From Herpetosiphon sp042688385 (GTDB taxonomy: Bacteria > Chloroflexota > Chloroflexia > Chloroflexales > Herpetosiphonaceae), in contig NZ_JBHUPY010000018.1 in assembly GCF_042688385.1 (NCBI RefSeq), positions 68,901 through 132,900 of the forward strand: 64,000 nt of DNA, in the 5' to 3' direction. How positions within the stretch are numbered: position 1 is the stretch's first letter; every line of letters starts with the position of its first letter. A model generated the notes under the pieces. That model made no database searches and had not been told where the DNA came from. It saw only the letters and a list, made by a program, of their open reading frames with translations. Below are positions 43,329-52,307 of this stretch, piece after piece. Both the position numbers and the translations under genes were made by a program.

Positions 43329-45461
43329 CTAGCGCAACTGACTCCCAATCAGCGGTAAGAATACCTTGCGCAGCCCAATTGGTTGGGTCGCGGTCGGCGT
43401 ATTGGTCGGCGGCGTGGCCGAGGTTGTTGGGGTGTGGCTCAGCGTCGCGGTCGGCGAATGAGTCGGCGTGCTGCTTGGCGGTGTGGTCGTTATCGTTGGG
43501 GTTATGCTGATTGTTGGCGAATTGGTTGCGGTATTGGTCGGAGTTAAGCTGATTGTCGGCGTATTGGTGTTGGTTGGCGAATTGGTTGCGGTGGCAGTAT
43601 TAGTGCTAGTTGGAGTTGGCGTGGCCGTCGTTAGCACAAAACGACAAATTTGGAACGATTCATTGCGGCTGCTCATCGTAAAGCTATTGTTGGCAAATTG
43701 GCGACCACCAACTACAAACACTGTATCGTTGATGCTATCAGCTTCTGCTCCATAACGCGAACTGTTGAGCAACACTTCCGACCATTCGTTGGTCTGCTGA
43801 TCGAAAATTAGGCTTGAGTTTGATGCCACGACTGGCATCGAATAACCTGTTGTAATGATAAAAAAGCGGTCGAGAATTTGGGCATCGCTGCCCTGCATTT
43901 GGCGACGGGGCAAGTTTGGCGCAGCCAGCCAAGCATTTACATTTGGATCATAGAATTCCATCGTATCCAAGGCAGTTTGGTTGCTGATGGTGGCCGTGCC
44001 GCCAGCCACATAAATTTTGTTATCCACCACTCCCGCCGAGGCGAACGCCCGCGCCGTGCTCATCGCTGGGCCAGCAGTCCATGCTTGGCTGGCTGGGTCA
44101 AATATCCAAACACTGGCTAAGACATTAGTGCCATTCGAGCCGCCAATAATATATAGTTTGCCAGCAAGCACCGCCGATTGATAGTAGGCCAATGGCGTTG
44201 GTAGACTTGGGCCGCTGCGCCAAATATCGAGCGTTGGTGAATAAATTTGCAGGTCGCTAATCAAACCTGTGGTGGTTGAGCCGCCGCCAGTGCGATAGCC
44301 ACCAACTAGGTAAATTTCGCCATTCAGCGTAGCCGCATCAGTGCCAAAAGTTGCAATCGGCATTGGCGCACGTTGTTGCCAGCTGTCGGTATTTGGCTGA
44401 TAGCGCAACGTATTGGGCAAGGCAGGAGAATTATTATTTGGCCCTTGCCCACCAATTTGAAACAGCGCACCATCGGCGCTAACAACCGACGAATAGCGGG
44501 CGGCAAGCAATGAATCTTCGCGATCAAGCCAATGACCAAGGCTACAATTGGTCACAAGAGCTTGATTAAGCTCAACCAATTCGTTGCTTAACTGTAAGGT
44601 CGTTTGATCGCTGGTACGTGGTTGGGCCGTCGCCGGAATATGTACGCTCACCGTAATTGGCCGGCTGCTTTGAGCCGGAATCGTCAGCGTATTAAAAGGT
44701 AAACTGCTTGGCCAAGCACTGGGTCCAAGATTAAGGTTGATCGTTTGCGAATTGGGATAGTTGTTGCGCACGCTTAATGGATAGAGCAATGTATCGCCAG
44801 CACAGCCTTGGTTGCTGGTCGTGCCAAAGATTTCAATCGGCGGCGTGTCTTGAATCAGCACATCATCAATTAAAAGATTGGCTCCAAAATCGCTGATACC
44901 CAAAAATCCCAAGTAAAACGGCTGGCCGATGCTGGCAAATGGCAAATCAAGCTGATATTGCGTCCAGCCATCAGTTGCCCGATAGCGTGGATAGCTAGCG
45001 TGCGTCGTGTAGTTTTGGCCATCGTTGCTGGTTTGAACCAACAGCGTATCAGCTGAGGTTGGAAAAATTGCGCTATGGTAATACCAAAAACTTGCCCGCA
45101 GCACATTGGTGGTTGGCGTAAGCACGGTTGATAAGCGCGCTGCATTGCCATTGCTCGTCGAATAACTATTGAAATGAGCCATACCCGCACCACTGTGGGA
45201 CTGAGCGGTTGGGCGGGTAGCGCTGGTTACTTGCGTCCATTCAGGCTCAGGCGTATCAGTTGCGGTGATGATCGTGGTTGCCCAATTGGCAGGGGGAAAA
45301 ATGGGACTATCGAAGCTTTGGTCGATGTAAATTGTTGGGACAAAAGTAATTTGTGGTCGGAGCATTGGACGTTGCAGCTCACGCGCTTGCGTATACGAGC
45401 CACCAAAAAAAAGCAGCAACAACCCCAGCAGGAGCACAATCCGAAGGGTACGAGTAGTCAT
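43329..45461 (-). CDS. Secreted kelch-repeat protein with adhesin-type N-terminal domain
   Basis: A 710-residue surface or secreted protein. After the signal peptide (about 1-26) comes a jelly-roll domain of the cleaved-adhesin/MAM type (FDSPIFPPANW ... LIDDVLIQD, about 45-215), a beta spacer, and five or six kelch blades (about 320-620) with the usual GG ... Y/W pattern (YLVGGYRTGGG, YIIGGSNGTN, YVAGGTAT). A long T/P/N-rich linker (about 625-695) leads to the terminal KVFLPLIGSQLR. TGGAGG precedes the ATG at 45461. It probably binds carbohydrate or protein outside the cell; it is monocistronic. Confidence 0.85.
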   Translation of the reverse strand: MTTRTLRIVLLLGLLLLFFGGSYTQARELQRPMLRPQITFVPTIYIDQSFDSPIFPPANWATTIITATDTPEPEWTQVTSATRPTAQSHSGAGMAHFNSYSTSNGNAARLSTVLTPTTNVLRASFWYYHSAIFPTSADTLLVQTSNDGQNYTTHASYPRYRATDGWTQYQLDLPFASIGQPFYLGFLGISDFGANLLIDDVLIQDTPPIEIFGTTSNQGCAGDTLLYPLSVRNNYPNSQTINLNLGPSAWPSSLPFNTLTIPAQSSRPITVSVHIPATAQPRTSDQTTLQLSNELVELNQALVTNCSLGHWLDREDSLLAARYSSVVSADGALFQIGGQGPNNNSPALPNTLRYQPNTDSWQQRAPMPIATFGTDAATLNGEIYLVGGYRTGGGSTTTGLISDLQIYSPTLDIWRSGPSLPTPLAYYQSAVLAGKLYIIGGSNGTNVLASVWIFDPASQAWTAGPAMSTARAFASAGVVDNKIYVAGGTATISNQTALDTMEFYDPNVNAWLAAPNLPRRQMQGSDAQILDRFFIITTGYSMPVVASNSSLIFDQQTNEWSEVLLNSSRYGAEADSINDTVFVVGGRQFANNSFTMSSRNESFQICRFVLTTATPTPTSTNTATATNSPTNTNTPTISLTPTNTATNSPTISITPTITTTPPSSTPTHSPTATLSHTPTTSATPPTNTPTATQPIGLRKVFLPLIGSQLR

Positions 45462-45544
45462 GGGCTTGCCTCCAACAAGTACAATCGCCAAAAAAACGAC
45501 ATTCGATAGTAGATAATCAACTTAACAGAACAATGTGTAGCATC

Positions 45545-45550
45545 ATTATA
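45545..45550 (-). promoter_or_regulatory. Possible -10 element of the kelch gene
   Basis: TATAAT on the minus strand, about 85 bases before the start codon. No matching -35 box is evident. Confidence 0.35.
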
Positions 45551-45559
45551 CGCGCAATC

Positions 45560-46015
45560 TTTCGGGAGGCGAGGGATCAGGTTTTGATCCACGAAGGGCA
45601 CGAAGGACACGAAGAATGAAACCACGAAGAACACGAAGAGCGCGAAAGACACGAAAAACAGAGAGCATAGAACATAGCTGTAATGGTTCATTGCGTTAAC
45701 CATGGCCTGATCCTCTCACCCCCTCGCCCCCGCTCCCGTTCGACGGGAGCGGGGGAACCGCTGAATCAGTGCTCCCCTCGCCCGCGTTCAGTGGGAGAGG
45801 GGCTGGGGGTGAGGGCATGCACATGGTTGCCAACCCAATGAACTATTAGAGCTATAGGCTATGGGCTTTTGCTTTCATCCCTCATCCTTCATAATTCATC
45901 CTTCGGTCGCTCTGCGCCTCTGCGTTAAAGCTATGACTTTTGACTTCTGACTTTTGACTTTTGATTTCATCCTATGTTCTTTGCGCTCTGTTCTTTTTGA
46001 CTTTTAATTTCGGCT
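45560..46015. repeat. Heptad-repeat island with MITE-like copy 8 inside
   Basis: Left: CCACGAAGGGCACGAAGGAC, then an ACCACGAAGAACACGAAGAG run and AACAGAGAGCATAGAACATA. Then the MITE at 45679-45850. Right: TTCATCCCTCATCCTTCATA, GCTCTGCGCCTCTGCG and GACTTTTGACTTCTGACTTT, then CTATGTTCTTTGCGCTCTG. No gene is seen. Confidence 0.85.
45679..45850. repeat. MITE-like palindrome copy 8, core in reverse orientation
   Basis: The ends TGTAATGGTTCATTG / CAATGAACTATTAGA pair with few mismatches. The short core reads GGGAACCGCTGAATCAGTGC in the opposite direction to most other copies. Confidence 0.85.
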
Positions 46016-46028
46016 TATACTTAGGCCT

Positions 46029-46967
46029 ATGTTGACGATTCGCCAAACGAGCATGTTGATAAGCTTGCAGGATACGGGGCGTGCTGGCCTGCGGCATTGG
46101 GGCGTGCCTGCCAGCGGCGCACTCGATTGGCTGGCGCATAGCCTCGCTAGCCGCTTGGTTGGTAATTCAGCCGATTTAGCTAGCCTCGAAATTACTGGCG
46201 CAGGCGCACGGCTGCATTTCAGCGAGTTAACAATCATTAGTTTGGTTGGAGCCGATTTAGGCGCAGAGCTTGATGGTCAACCAATTGCGCTTGGCATGGC
46301 ATGGTTAGTGCGACCCAATAGCGAATTGACATTTAACCAGCGGCGGAGCGGCGCACGCTGCTATTTGGCAATTGCTGGCGGCTTTAATATTGCGCCACAA
46401 CTTGGCTCGCAAAGCTGTTTACTTGGCGCACCGTGGGCTGGCTACTTGGCGCAACCATTGAAAATCGGCGATCAATTAAGCTATAACCAACCAGATCTGA
46501 CGATTGCAGGCCGAGGTTTGGACACAATGGCCGTTGATTCGAGCCAAAGCCCAATTCGCTATCTGCCCAATCGCAGCTTGAATAGCTCGATTCAGCGTGA
46601 ATTTCAAGCCGAAACGTGGTGTATTAGTAGCAAAAGCAATCGTATGGGCTATCGTTGCGAAGGCCAAGCCTTAGCAACTCCAACCAATTCAGTGCGTTCG
46701 TTTGGAGTTGTGCCCGGCACAATTCAGCTGCCACCAGATGGCCAGCCGATTGTGCTTTTGGCCGATGCCCAAACCACTGGTGGTTATCCAGTGCTTGGGG
46801 TCGTGATTCGCACCGATTTGCCCAAATTCGCTCAGCGCTTGCCTTCTGAGTATTTGCAATTTCAGCCAATTGGGCTTACACTAGCCGAACGCGCTTTTAC
46901 AGAACAACTCAATCTCCTCAAGGCCAACTTCGAGCCAGAACCAGACTTCATAGTTGTCCCAATCTAG
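46029..46967 (+). CDS. pxpC: 5-oxoprolinase/biotin-dependent carboxyltransferase large subunit (PxpC/KipA)
   Basis: A 312-residue protein of the AHS2 family. With PxpB and PxpA it forms the bacterial ATP-dependent 5-oxoprolinase that opens pyroglutamate to glutamate. The family marks are LQDTGRAGLRHWGVPASGALD, RSGARCYLAIAGGF, SNRMGYRCEG and the TTGGYPVLG motif. The PxpB partner is encoded about 16 kb further on, not next to it, and PxpA is not in the window. No strong ribosome-binding site precedes the ATG, which follows a heptad-repeat island. Confidence 0.88.
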   Translation: MLTIRQTSMLISLQDTGRAGLRHWGVPASGALDWLAHSLASRLVGNSADLASLEITGAGARLHFSELTIISLVGADLGAELDGQPIALGMAWLVRPNSELTFNQRRSGARCYLAIAGGFNIAPQLGSQSCLLGAPWAGYLAQPLKIGDQLSYNQPDLTIAGRGLDTMAVDSSQSPIRYLPNRSLNSSIQREFQAETWCISSKSNRMGYRCEGQALATPTNSVRSFGVVPGTIQLPPDGQPIVLLADAQTTGGYPVLGVVIRTDLPKFAQRLPSEYLQFQPIGLTLAERAFTEQLNLLKANFEPEPDFIVVPI

Positions 46968-46979
46968 CTTAACCCCAAA

Positions 46980-47260
46980 GTACTAGCAAGCTATCCCCCA
47001 AAAAGATTGTGCAAAAAGAAACAATAGCCCAAAAATGTGGGTAAGTGTGGGATAATGTGGGATAACTTTTTGCAATTTGTCAAATAAATTGTTTTATCCA
47101 GCCATAATAACACAAATGTTTCAAATAATTATTAAATCCACTTGTTAATAAAAACACATGTTCTAAATACTATCCCCAAATTGTATAAGTTACCCCCAAA
47201 AATGTGGATAACCATGTGGGATATGTGGGAAACTTGGGATATGTGGGATATGTTCATGGC
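46980..47260. other. AT-rich region with 10-bp tandem repeats and DnaA-box-like sequences
   Basis: TGTGGGTAAG, TGTGGGATAA, TGTGGGATAA follow each other without a gap at 47036-47065, an iteron-like array of three 10-mers. A consensus DnaA box TGTGGATAA lies at 47203-47211, and more TGTGGGATA units at about 47215-47250. The stretch between, 47066-47180, is very AT-rich. No gene is seen between pxpC and pyrD. Confidence 0.65.
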
Positions 47261-47331
47261 CCGCAAATGATTGTGTATAATCGCCAAGGCAAGCGAGTGT
47301 CGCTGCCATTCGCACCTATGTGAGGCTTTTT

Positions 47332-48402
47332 ATGCGCATCTATCAGCTTGCAAAGGCATTATTATTTCGTTTAGCCCCAGAAAAAGCTCATCGAATTACC
47401 ACTGCTGGGCTTGATTTGGTCACTTATTTACCATTTTCCGCAAATTTATTCCGTTCCTTTCATCACAATGACCCAATCCTTAAAACAAATCTGTGTGGGT
47501 TAACGTTCAATAATCCACTTGGTTTAGCTGCTGGTTTTGATAAAGATGGTACGCATATTCGTGGTATGCGCCAATTGGGCTTTGGTTTTTTGGAATTAGG
47601 CACTGTTACGCCCAAACCGCAAGCTGGCAACGAACAACCACGTTTATTTCGTTTAATTGAAGATCAGGCATTAATTAATCGCATGGGATTTAATAATGCA
47701 GGTATCGAAGCCTTAGCGCTGCGTTTAGCCAAACAGCCGCGTTTAATTCCACTGGGCATTAATCTGGGCAAAAATAAAAATACCGCGAATGAACAAGCAG
47801 CCGATGATTATCGCCAAGGAATTAATTTGCTTGGCGAATATGCCGATTATATTGTGATCAATATTTCTTCACCGAATACGCCAGGGTTACGTGACCTTAG
47901 TCGGCGCGAACCATTAACCGAATTATTGCAGGTTGTGCAAACTGCCCGCCAACAATTACGCCATCAAGCGCCACTGTTCGTCAAACTCTCGCCCGACGAA
48001 GATCGCGCAGGCTTAGATGCAGCACTTGGCGCGGCGCTCGATGCAAGAGTTGACGGCATTATCGCCACCAACACAACCATCAGCCGCGCAAACGTACGTT
48101 CAGCTCAGCAAACCGAAACCGGCGGCTTAAGCGGTTCCCCGCTCAAAACCAAAGCCTTGCAAACTCTCAAATATATTTATCAAAGCACAAATGGCAAGCT
48201 TCCATTGATTGGCGTTGGTGGCATTGCTAATGGTCACGATGCTTACGAACGGATTTTGGCTGGCGCGAGCGCAATCCAACTGTATACCAGCCTAATTTAT
48301 GCTGGGCCACAATTGGTTAGTACGATTAACCGTGAGCTAGCTGCACTGTTGCGGCGCGATGGCTTTAATTCAATTCAAGCAGCGGTTGGCGCAGCAGTTT
48401 AG
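47332..48402 (+). CDS. pyrD: Dihydroorotate dehydrogenase, class 2 (quinone-dependent)
   Basis: A 356-residue FMN enzyme of pyrimidine synthesis that oxidises dihydroorotate and passes electrons to the quinone pool at the membrane. The N-terminal amphipathic helix typical of class 2 (YQLAKALLFRLAPEKAHRIT) is present. The FMN barrel shows NPLGLAAGFDKDG, FLELGTVTPKPQ, INRMGFNN, NISSPNTPGLRDL, KLSPDED and LIGVGGI. The ATG at 47332 is chosen because GAGG is 6 bases upstream; a GTG at 47320 is in frame. The gene follows an AT-rich block with DnaA-like sequences. Confidence 0.95.
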   Translation: MRIYQLAKALLFRLAPEKAHRITTAGLDLVTYLPFSANLFRSFHHNDPILKTNLCGLTFNNPLGLAAGFDKDGTHIRGMRQLGFGFLELGTVTPKPQAGNEQPRLFRLIEDQALINRMGFNNAGIEALALRLAKQPRLIPLGINLGKNKNTANEQAADDYRQGINLLGEYADYIVINISSPNTPGLRDLSRREPLTELLQVVQTARQQLRHQAPLFVKLSPDEDRAGLDAALGAALDARVDGIIATNTTISRANVRSAQQTETGGLSGSPLKTKALQTLKYIYQSTNGKLPLIGVGGIANGHDAYERILAGASAIQLYTSLIYAGPQLVSTINRELAALLRRDGFNSIQAAVGAAV

Positions 48403-48568
48403 CACTAGAGAGGTGAACATAACTCACCCATATGGCAAAACCAAGATGACACCAGAGCATGACATAACTGGTTGCGCTGCTATAGGGGGCGTGGTAAGAT
48501 GCAACGCAAGGGAGCGGTATCAATTCATAAGTATGCACCACGATGATGCATAGAAAGGTTTCAGCGTT

Positions 48569-49105
48569 ATGGTTCGCGTCCAGGTTGATAGCATACGCTT
48601 TAGTCTACTCACACAACAACGGATTGTTGTCCTACGGGAGCTGAACAGCCGTCGCTATGTGACAATCTGGATCGGCCCGTTTGAAGCCGATGCAATTGCA
48701 CTAGCCGTCCAAGGCCATGAGCCACCTCGCCCAATGACCCACGATCTGCTCTTGGCAACCGTCAAAGCACTGGGCGGCACGATTCGCGAAGTCGTGGTGA
48801 GCGACTTCCGCGATAGCACCTTTTTTGCCCGCTTAGTGATCGATAACAATGGCCAAGCAATCGAGCTTGATTCACGTTCTAGCGATGCAATTGCCTTGGC
48901 AGTTCGCGCCGAAGCCCCTATTTTCGTGGCCGACCATGTGATGGACGAATTGGGCCATATGATGGACGACCAAGACGAAAGCGAAGATATTCCAACGACA
49001 TCGGTTTCGCAGGCCGAGCCTGAGGCTGCCCCAACCACCGATGAAGAAGAGCTTTCGATCTTCCGCAAATTCATCGACTCAATCGATCCAGAATCTGATC
49101 AATAA
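48569..49105 (+). CDS. Bifunctional nuclease (BFN/DUF151) family protein
   Basis: A 178-residue protein. The BFN fold covers residues 1-130: RIVVLRELNSRRYVTIWIGP, FEADAIALAVQG, RPMTHDLL and the mirrored DSRSSDAIALAVR near 110. Members have combined RNase/DNase activity or act in stress responses; the biological role in Chloroflexota is not known. The acidic tail (MMDDQDESEDIP ... DEEELS) resembles that of many actinobacterial members. AAAGG precedes the ATG. A strong terminator follows. Confidence 0.85.
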   Translation: MVRVQVDSIRFSLLTQQRIVVLRELNSRRYVTIWIGPFEADAIALAVQGHEPPRPMTHDLLLATVKALGGTIREVVVSDFRDSTFFARLVIDNNGQAIELDSRSSDAIALAVRAEAPIFVADHVMDELGHMMDDQDESEDIPTTSVSQAEPEAAPTTDEEELSIFRKFIDSIDPESDQ

Positions 49106-49127
49106 GAAACCCATACCCGCTCCTTTC

Positions 49128-49160
49128 GCCGTCACTGAAGCTTCAGTGGCGGCTTTTTTT
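49128..49160 (+). terminator. Rho-independent terminator after the bifunctional nuclease gene
   Basis: The 12-bp stem GCCGTCACTGAA / TTCAGTGGCGGC (one mismatch) with loop GC is followed by TTTTTTT. Confidence 0.9.
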
Positions 49161-49181
49161 GGCGAAAATCAGGCCTGCATG

Positions 49182-49640
49182 TTATCCACAAGTTTCCACA
49201 GCTATCCACAGGCTCATGGAGTGATCATGTTATACAGAGGTTTTCCACCGGGTTATCAGCAGCTTTTCCACAAAACATCCACGATCAAGATCTACTATAT
49301 CTAGGGCCATGTTCAGCCAAGTTATCCTAGATGTAGCGTTATCCCTGTTTATTCGCCAGTTATCCCCAAATTTATCCACAAATTGGGGATAACTAGCCCT
49401 TTGCTGTGGAAAACTAGCCAACATGTGGACAAGCATGGGGAAACCATGTTGGCAGATCGTGCACAATAATCCACATCATGAGTCTATCCCCAAAAGCATG
49501 GGGAACATGGGGAAACTCTTCCACGATCTATCCCGATCAATCATGGCGCATTAGAAGAGCATGAAACGCGATCTTTCCACAAATCCACATGCTCTACTGT
49601 TAACGTCTATTTCATGATCCTAATTAAATAATATATTGGG
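49182..49640. other. DnaA-box cluster with adjoining AT-rich DNA, candidate replication origin
   Basis: Consensus boxes TTATCCACA lie at 49182-49190 and 49372-49380, with near copies CTATCCACA (49202-49210), TTATCCCCA (49360-49368) and TGGGGATAA (49384-49392). Many more TCCACA/TCCCCA fragments occur. Arms AGTTATCCCCAA (49358-49369) and TTGGGGATAACT (49383-49394) form a palindrome around one consensus box. From 49600 on, TAATTAAATAATATATT-like DNA continues to about 49810. No gene is seen in 49161-49851. Confidence 0.65.
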
Positions 49641-49851
49641 GAAATCCCCAATGCTGCGCATTGGATTAAGCCCGATTGGAAAATAACGCAACTGAAGATT
49701 CAAATCAACGAAATCAACGTAGCCCTAATAGATATTTTTTGCCTTTATCTATATATTTAGATGCTTATTTGCCTGTATTTAATCTGTGTAAATGCTTTTT
49801 AAAGTATGCTAGGATGTAGTTAGCCATTTCTAGTGAAGACGGAGCTTTGTT

Positions 49852-50448
49852 ATGTCTGACGAGCAGCGAGCCACGATTCGGATTTTATTGGCCGAAGATA
49901 ACGAACTTGTGGCCTTGACCATGGAAGAATATCTGACCGATTTGGGCTATCAGGTTGTGGGGGTTGCCCGCACCGGAACCCAAGCCTTAGAGCTAGCGCG
50001 CCAATTAGACCCAGATATGGCGATTCTTGACGTTAAGTTGCCAGAATTGGAAGGCACCGAAGTTGCGGCCCGCCTGTATGCTGAGCGGCCAATGCCGATT
50101 GTGATGGTGACGGCGTTTACCGACCGCGACACCATTCGCAAAGCTGAACGAGCTGGCGCGCTGGGATATTTGGTCAAACCAGTAACGATGGAAGCCTTAA
50201 CGCCAGCGATCGACATTGCCTTAGCGCGCTTTGCCGAAATTCGGGCCTTGCGCCAAGAAGTCGATGCTTTGCACGAATCGTTGGAAGCACGCAAATTGAT
50301 TGAACGGGCCAAGGGTATTTTGATGCAACGCTTGAATATTAGCGAACACGATGCCTATGAGCGTTTGCGCCATCGTGCTCGTGAAAAGCGGGTTAAACTC
50401 AAAGATGTCGCCCAAACCATTATCGATGCTGAAGCCTTGCTCTCATAA
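49852..50448 (+). CDS. ANTAR-domain response regulator (RNA-binding antiterminator)
   Basis: A 198-residue protein. The receiver domain (about 8-125) has ED at 15-16, phospho-acceptor D60 and the switch lysine in YLVKPV. The ANTAR domain (about 137-196: LIERAKGILMQRLNISEHDA, YERLRHRAREKRVKL) forms the three-helix bundle that binds paired hairpins in RNA leaders after phosphorylation. The target transcript is unknown and no sensor kinase is next to it. A terminator hairpin follows. It lies right beside the candidate origin. Confidence 0.93.
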   Translation: MSDEQRATIRILLAEDNELVALTMEEYLTDLGYQVVGVARTGTQALELARQLDPDMAILDVKLPELEGTEVAARLYAERPMPIVMVTAFTDRDTIRKAERAGALGYLVKPVTMEALTPAIDIALARFAEIRALRQEVDALHESLEARKLIERAKGILMQRLNISEHDAYERLRHRAREKRVKLKDVAQTIIDAEALLS

Positions 50449-50503
50449 TTGCCCCAGCATTGTTGTTGTTGTTTGAATTTGGTCTTTTTGCGCTATTCAA
50501 TAG

Positions 50504-50545
50504 GTTTGAAGCGCCCTTGTTGGAATAAACAAAGGCGCTTCAAAC
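50504..50545. terminator. Terminator hairpin between ANTAR regulator and convergent gene
   Basis: A 12-bp perfect stem GTTTGAAGCGCC / GGCGCTTCAAAC is extended inward by TTGT / ACAA. It stands 3 bases from the stop of the convergent small membrane protein gene. Confidence 0.75.
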
Positions 50546-50547
50546 GA

Positions 50548-50991
50548 TTAAGCGAGCACAACTACCGTGGGATTTTGCTGGTGAATTTTGACCTGAACGG
50601 TATCGCCAGCATCGGGAGCCTTGAGCAACTCAAGGAAGGGATAGATTTTGAGGGTGGTTTGTTCGAGTTGTAATTCAAGCTCAAATTCGAAAATTCGGCG
50701 GCCATAGGTGCCACGCAACCAACCGGTTGGCGTTGAACTCAGCACCCTTGCAGTTTGAATTTTGCCGTTGAGTTTGGCTTCGCGTTCTGCTGGAGGGCTG
50801 TACAAGTGCATTCCATGGCGAATTGCCTTGAATATTAAGCCCGCAATCAGGGCTAGCAGCAACGTCATAGTGAGGCCAAGCGAAAAGCCCGTCATTTGAG
50901 CCGCGCCAACTGCTGGAATAAAAAGCGAAATCGCAAGCACTAACAACACTGCATCAACCCACAAGCCACGGAGACGTTTGGCAACTGGCAT
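50548..50991 (-). CDS. Hypothetical membrane protein
   Basis: A 147-residue protein with two membrane helices at about 12-35 and 40-58, then a cytosolic or external beta-rich domain (GWLRGTYGRRIFEFELELQL). I do not recognise a family. The start at 50991 is chosen because GAGGA lies 9 bases before it; the ATG at 51000 directly abuts that site. It stands alone and converges on the ANTAR gene. Confidence 0.65.
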   Translation of the reverse strand: MPVAKRLRGLWVDAVLLVLAISLFIPAVGAAQMTGFSLGLTMTLLLALIAGLIFKAIRHGMHLYSPPAEREAKLNGKIQTARVLSSTPTGWLRGTYGRRIFEFELELQLEQTTLKIYPFLELLKAPDAGDTVQVKIHQQNPTVVVLA

Positions 50992-51189
50992 AACTAGCAT
51001 TCCTCAGCATTTAAATTTGCTTCATTTGAGATAGTGTAGCTGATTCTGCATTGTTTGCGGGAACCACAGGGGGTTTTAGTCCCTGTGGTTCTTGGATTGT
51101 TGTTACGCTGCTTAGCTATCAACTTTGTGTTCTTCGCGTCCTTCGCGGTTCCGTGGCTTTGATGCCGAACGCTGTTTGTAGAATTAAAT

Positions 51190-52224
51190 TTATTGGCAGC
51201 TTGTAGCTAGGGCTTGGTTAATCACGGCAGGGCTTTGTTCAATCGCTTCTAGCGCAACACGTTGAATTTGCCAAGGCTGATCTGGCTCGGTGTTGTTGCG
51301 ATGTAGCGTGACGCAGCCCACCTCAAATTGCAATTGCCCAGTTTGATCGGGGCTAAACCAAACCAGATTGGTCGAATAATAAATATTGCCAGCCCCAGCA
51401 TCGCTCAAGGCTTGCGGGTTGATCAAGACTTGGTTGAACTGTTTGGCAGCAAATTGTTGACTCCAAGTTGCCACATCGCTCGCTGGTTGCTCGCGCCAAT
51501 AGCTGAATGCTTGGGCATAATCTGCTTGATTAAGCGCATTCGTGTAGAGCGTAAGCAATTGTTCTGGGGTTTGGGCCGCGTTTGGTTGGCTGGTTGCTGG
51601 GCAAATTTGGCCAACGCGCTGATTTAATGTTGGCAAATCGTTGACCAGCTCGAATTGACTGCCGCGAATTTGCCATGGCTCACTTAGTCCAGTGATATTA
51701 ACTCGATGCAAATCGTAGCAACCAACAAAATATTGCCAGCCAGCTTGGCGATCGTAGGCAATTAAGGCGGCGGCAACGCGCGCATTTTGGTTGCCAGCTC
51801 CTACATCAATCACAACATTGGGATTGACTAAGACATTGACGCTCAGTGTTTGCTCGTAGCCTTGCTCGAATTGATCAAATGGCATTGGCTCAAGCTCAAA
51901 ATAGCCGTAGGCGCGTTGATATTCGGCGCGATTGACGGCGTTGTAAAAACTGGCCAACAAGCTCAGCGGGCTTTGTTGATCGTCGAAAACAGCTATAGCT
52001 GCTTTACTTGGTGGCGCTGGTTCGGTCACCACAACCGCAGTTTCATCGACTACAGGAGCGACAGCAGCTTGGGTTGGGATTGGCTGAGTTGGCTCGTTGC
52101 TGGCGGCAGGAATACTGGCGGTTGCTTGTTCTGGCAGGGGTTGTATCGGGGTGGGGGTGCTATTGCTACATGCCGTTAGCAATCCAAGCCCCAAAATAAT
52201 CATCAGACGTGAATAACGATGCAC
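51190..52224 (-). CDS. Secreted lipoprotein with two repeated NTF2-like domains
   Basis: A 344-residue lipoprotein. The lipobox LLTAC places the lipid on Cys 19. A Pro/Thr/Ala-rich linker (about 20-80) is followed by two similar units of about 120 residues: SLLASFYNAVNRAEYQRAYG ... YFVGCYDLHRVN and LLTLYTNALNQADYAQAFS ... FEVGCVTLHRNN. The cone-like helix-sheet pattern resembles NTF2/SnoaL-like domains; this is a guess from pattern. AGGAGG precedes the ATG. The function is unknown. Confidence 0.75.
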   Translation of the reverse strand: MHRYSRLMIILGLGLLTACSNSTPTPIQPLPEQATASIPAASNEPTQPIPTQAAVAPVVDETAVVVTEPAPPSKAAIAVFDDQQSPLSLLASFYNAVNRAEYQRAYGYFELEPMPFDQFEQGYEQTLSVNVLVNPNVVIDVGAGNQNARVAAALIAYDRQAGWQYFVGCYDLHRVNITGLSEPWQIRGSQFELVNDLPTLNQRVGQICPATSQPNAAQTPEQLLTLYTNALNQADYAQAFSYWREQPASDVATWSQQFAAKQFNQVLINPQALSDAGAGNIYYSTNLVWFSPDQTGQLQFEVGCVTLHRNNTEPDQPWQIQRVALEAIEQSPAVINQALATSCQ

Positions 52225-52307
52225 GATGGCCTCCTTTCATCGTGCAGTATACGCCGCCTTTGATCGCTTCGGGGTGAGATTGCTATGATGCTATGCTGAT
52301 AAGCTGA

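Noticed and set aside
49041..49304. Frame of 87 codons running through the terminator into the DnaA-box region
   Set aside because: It reads through a strong terminator and box-rich noncoding DNA and shows no protein-like pattern.
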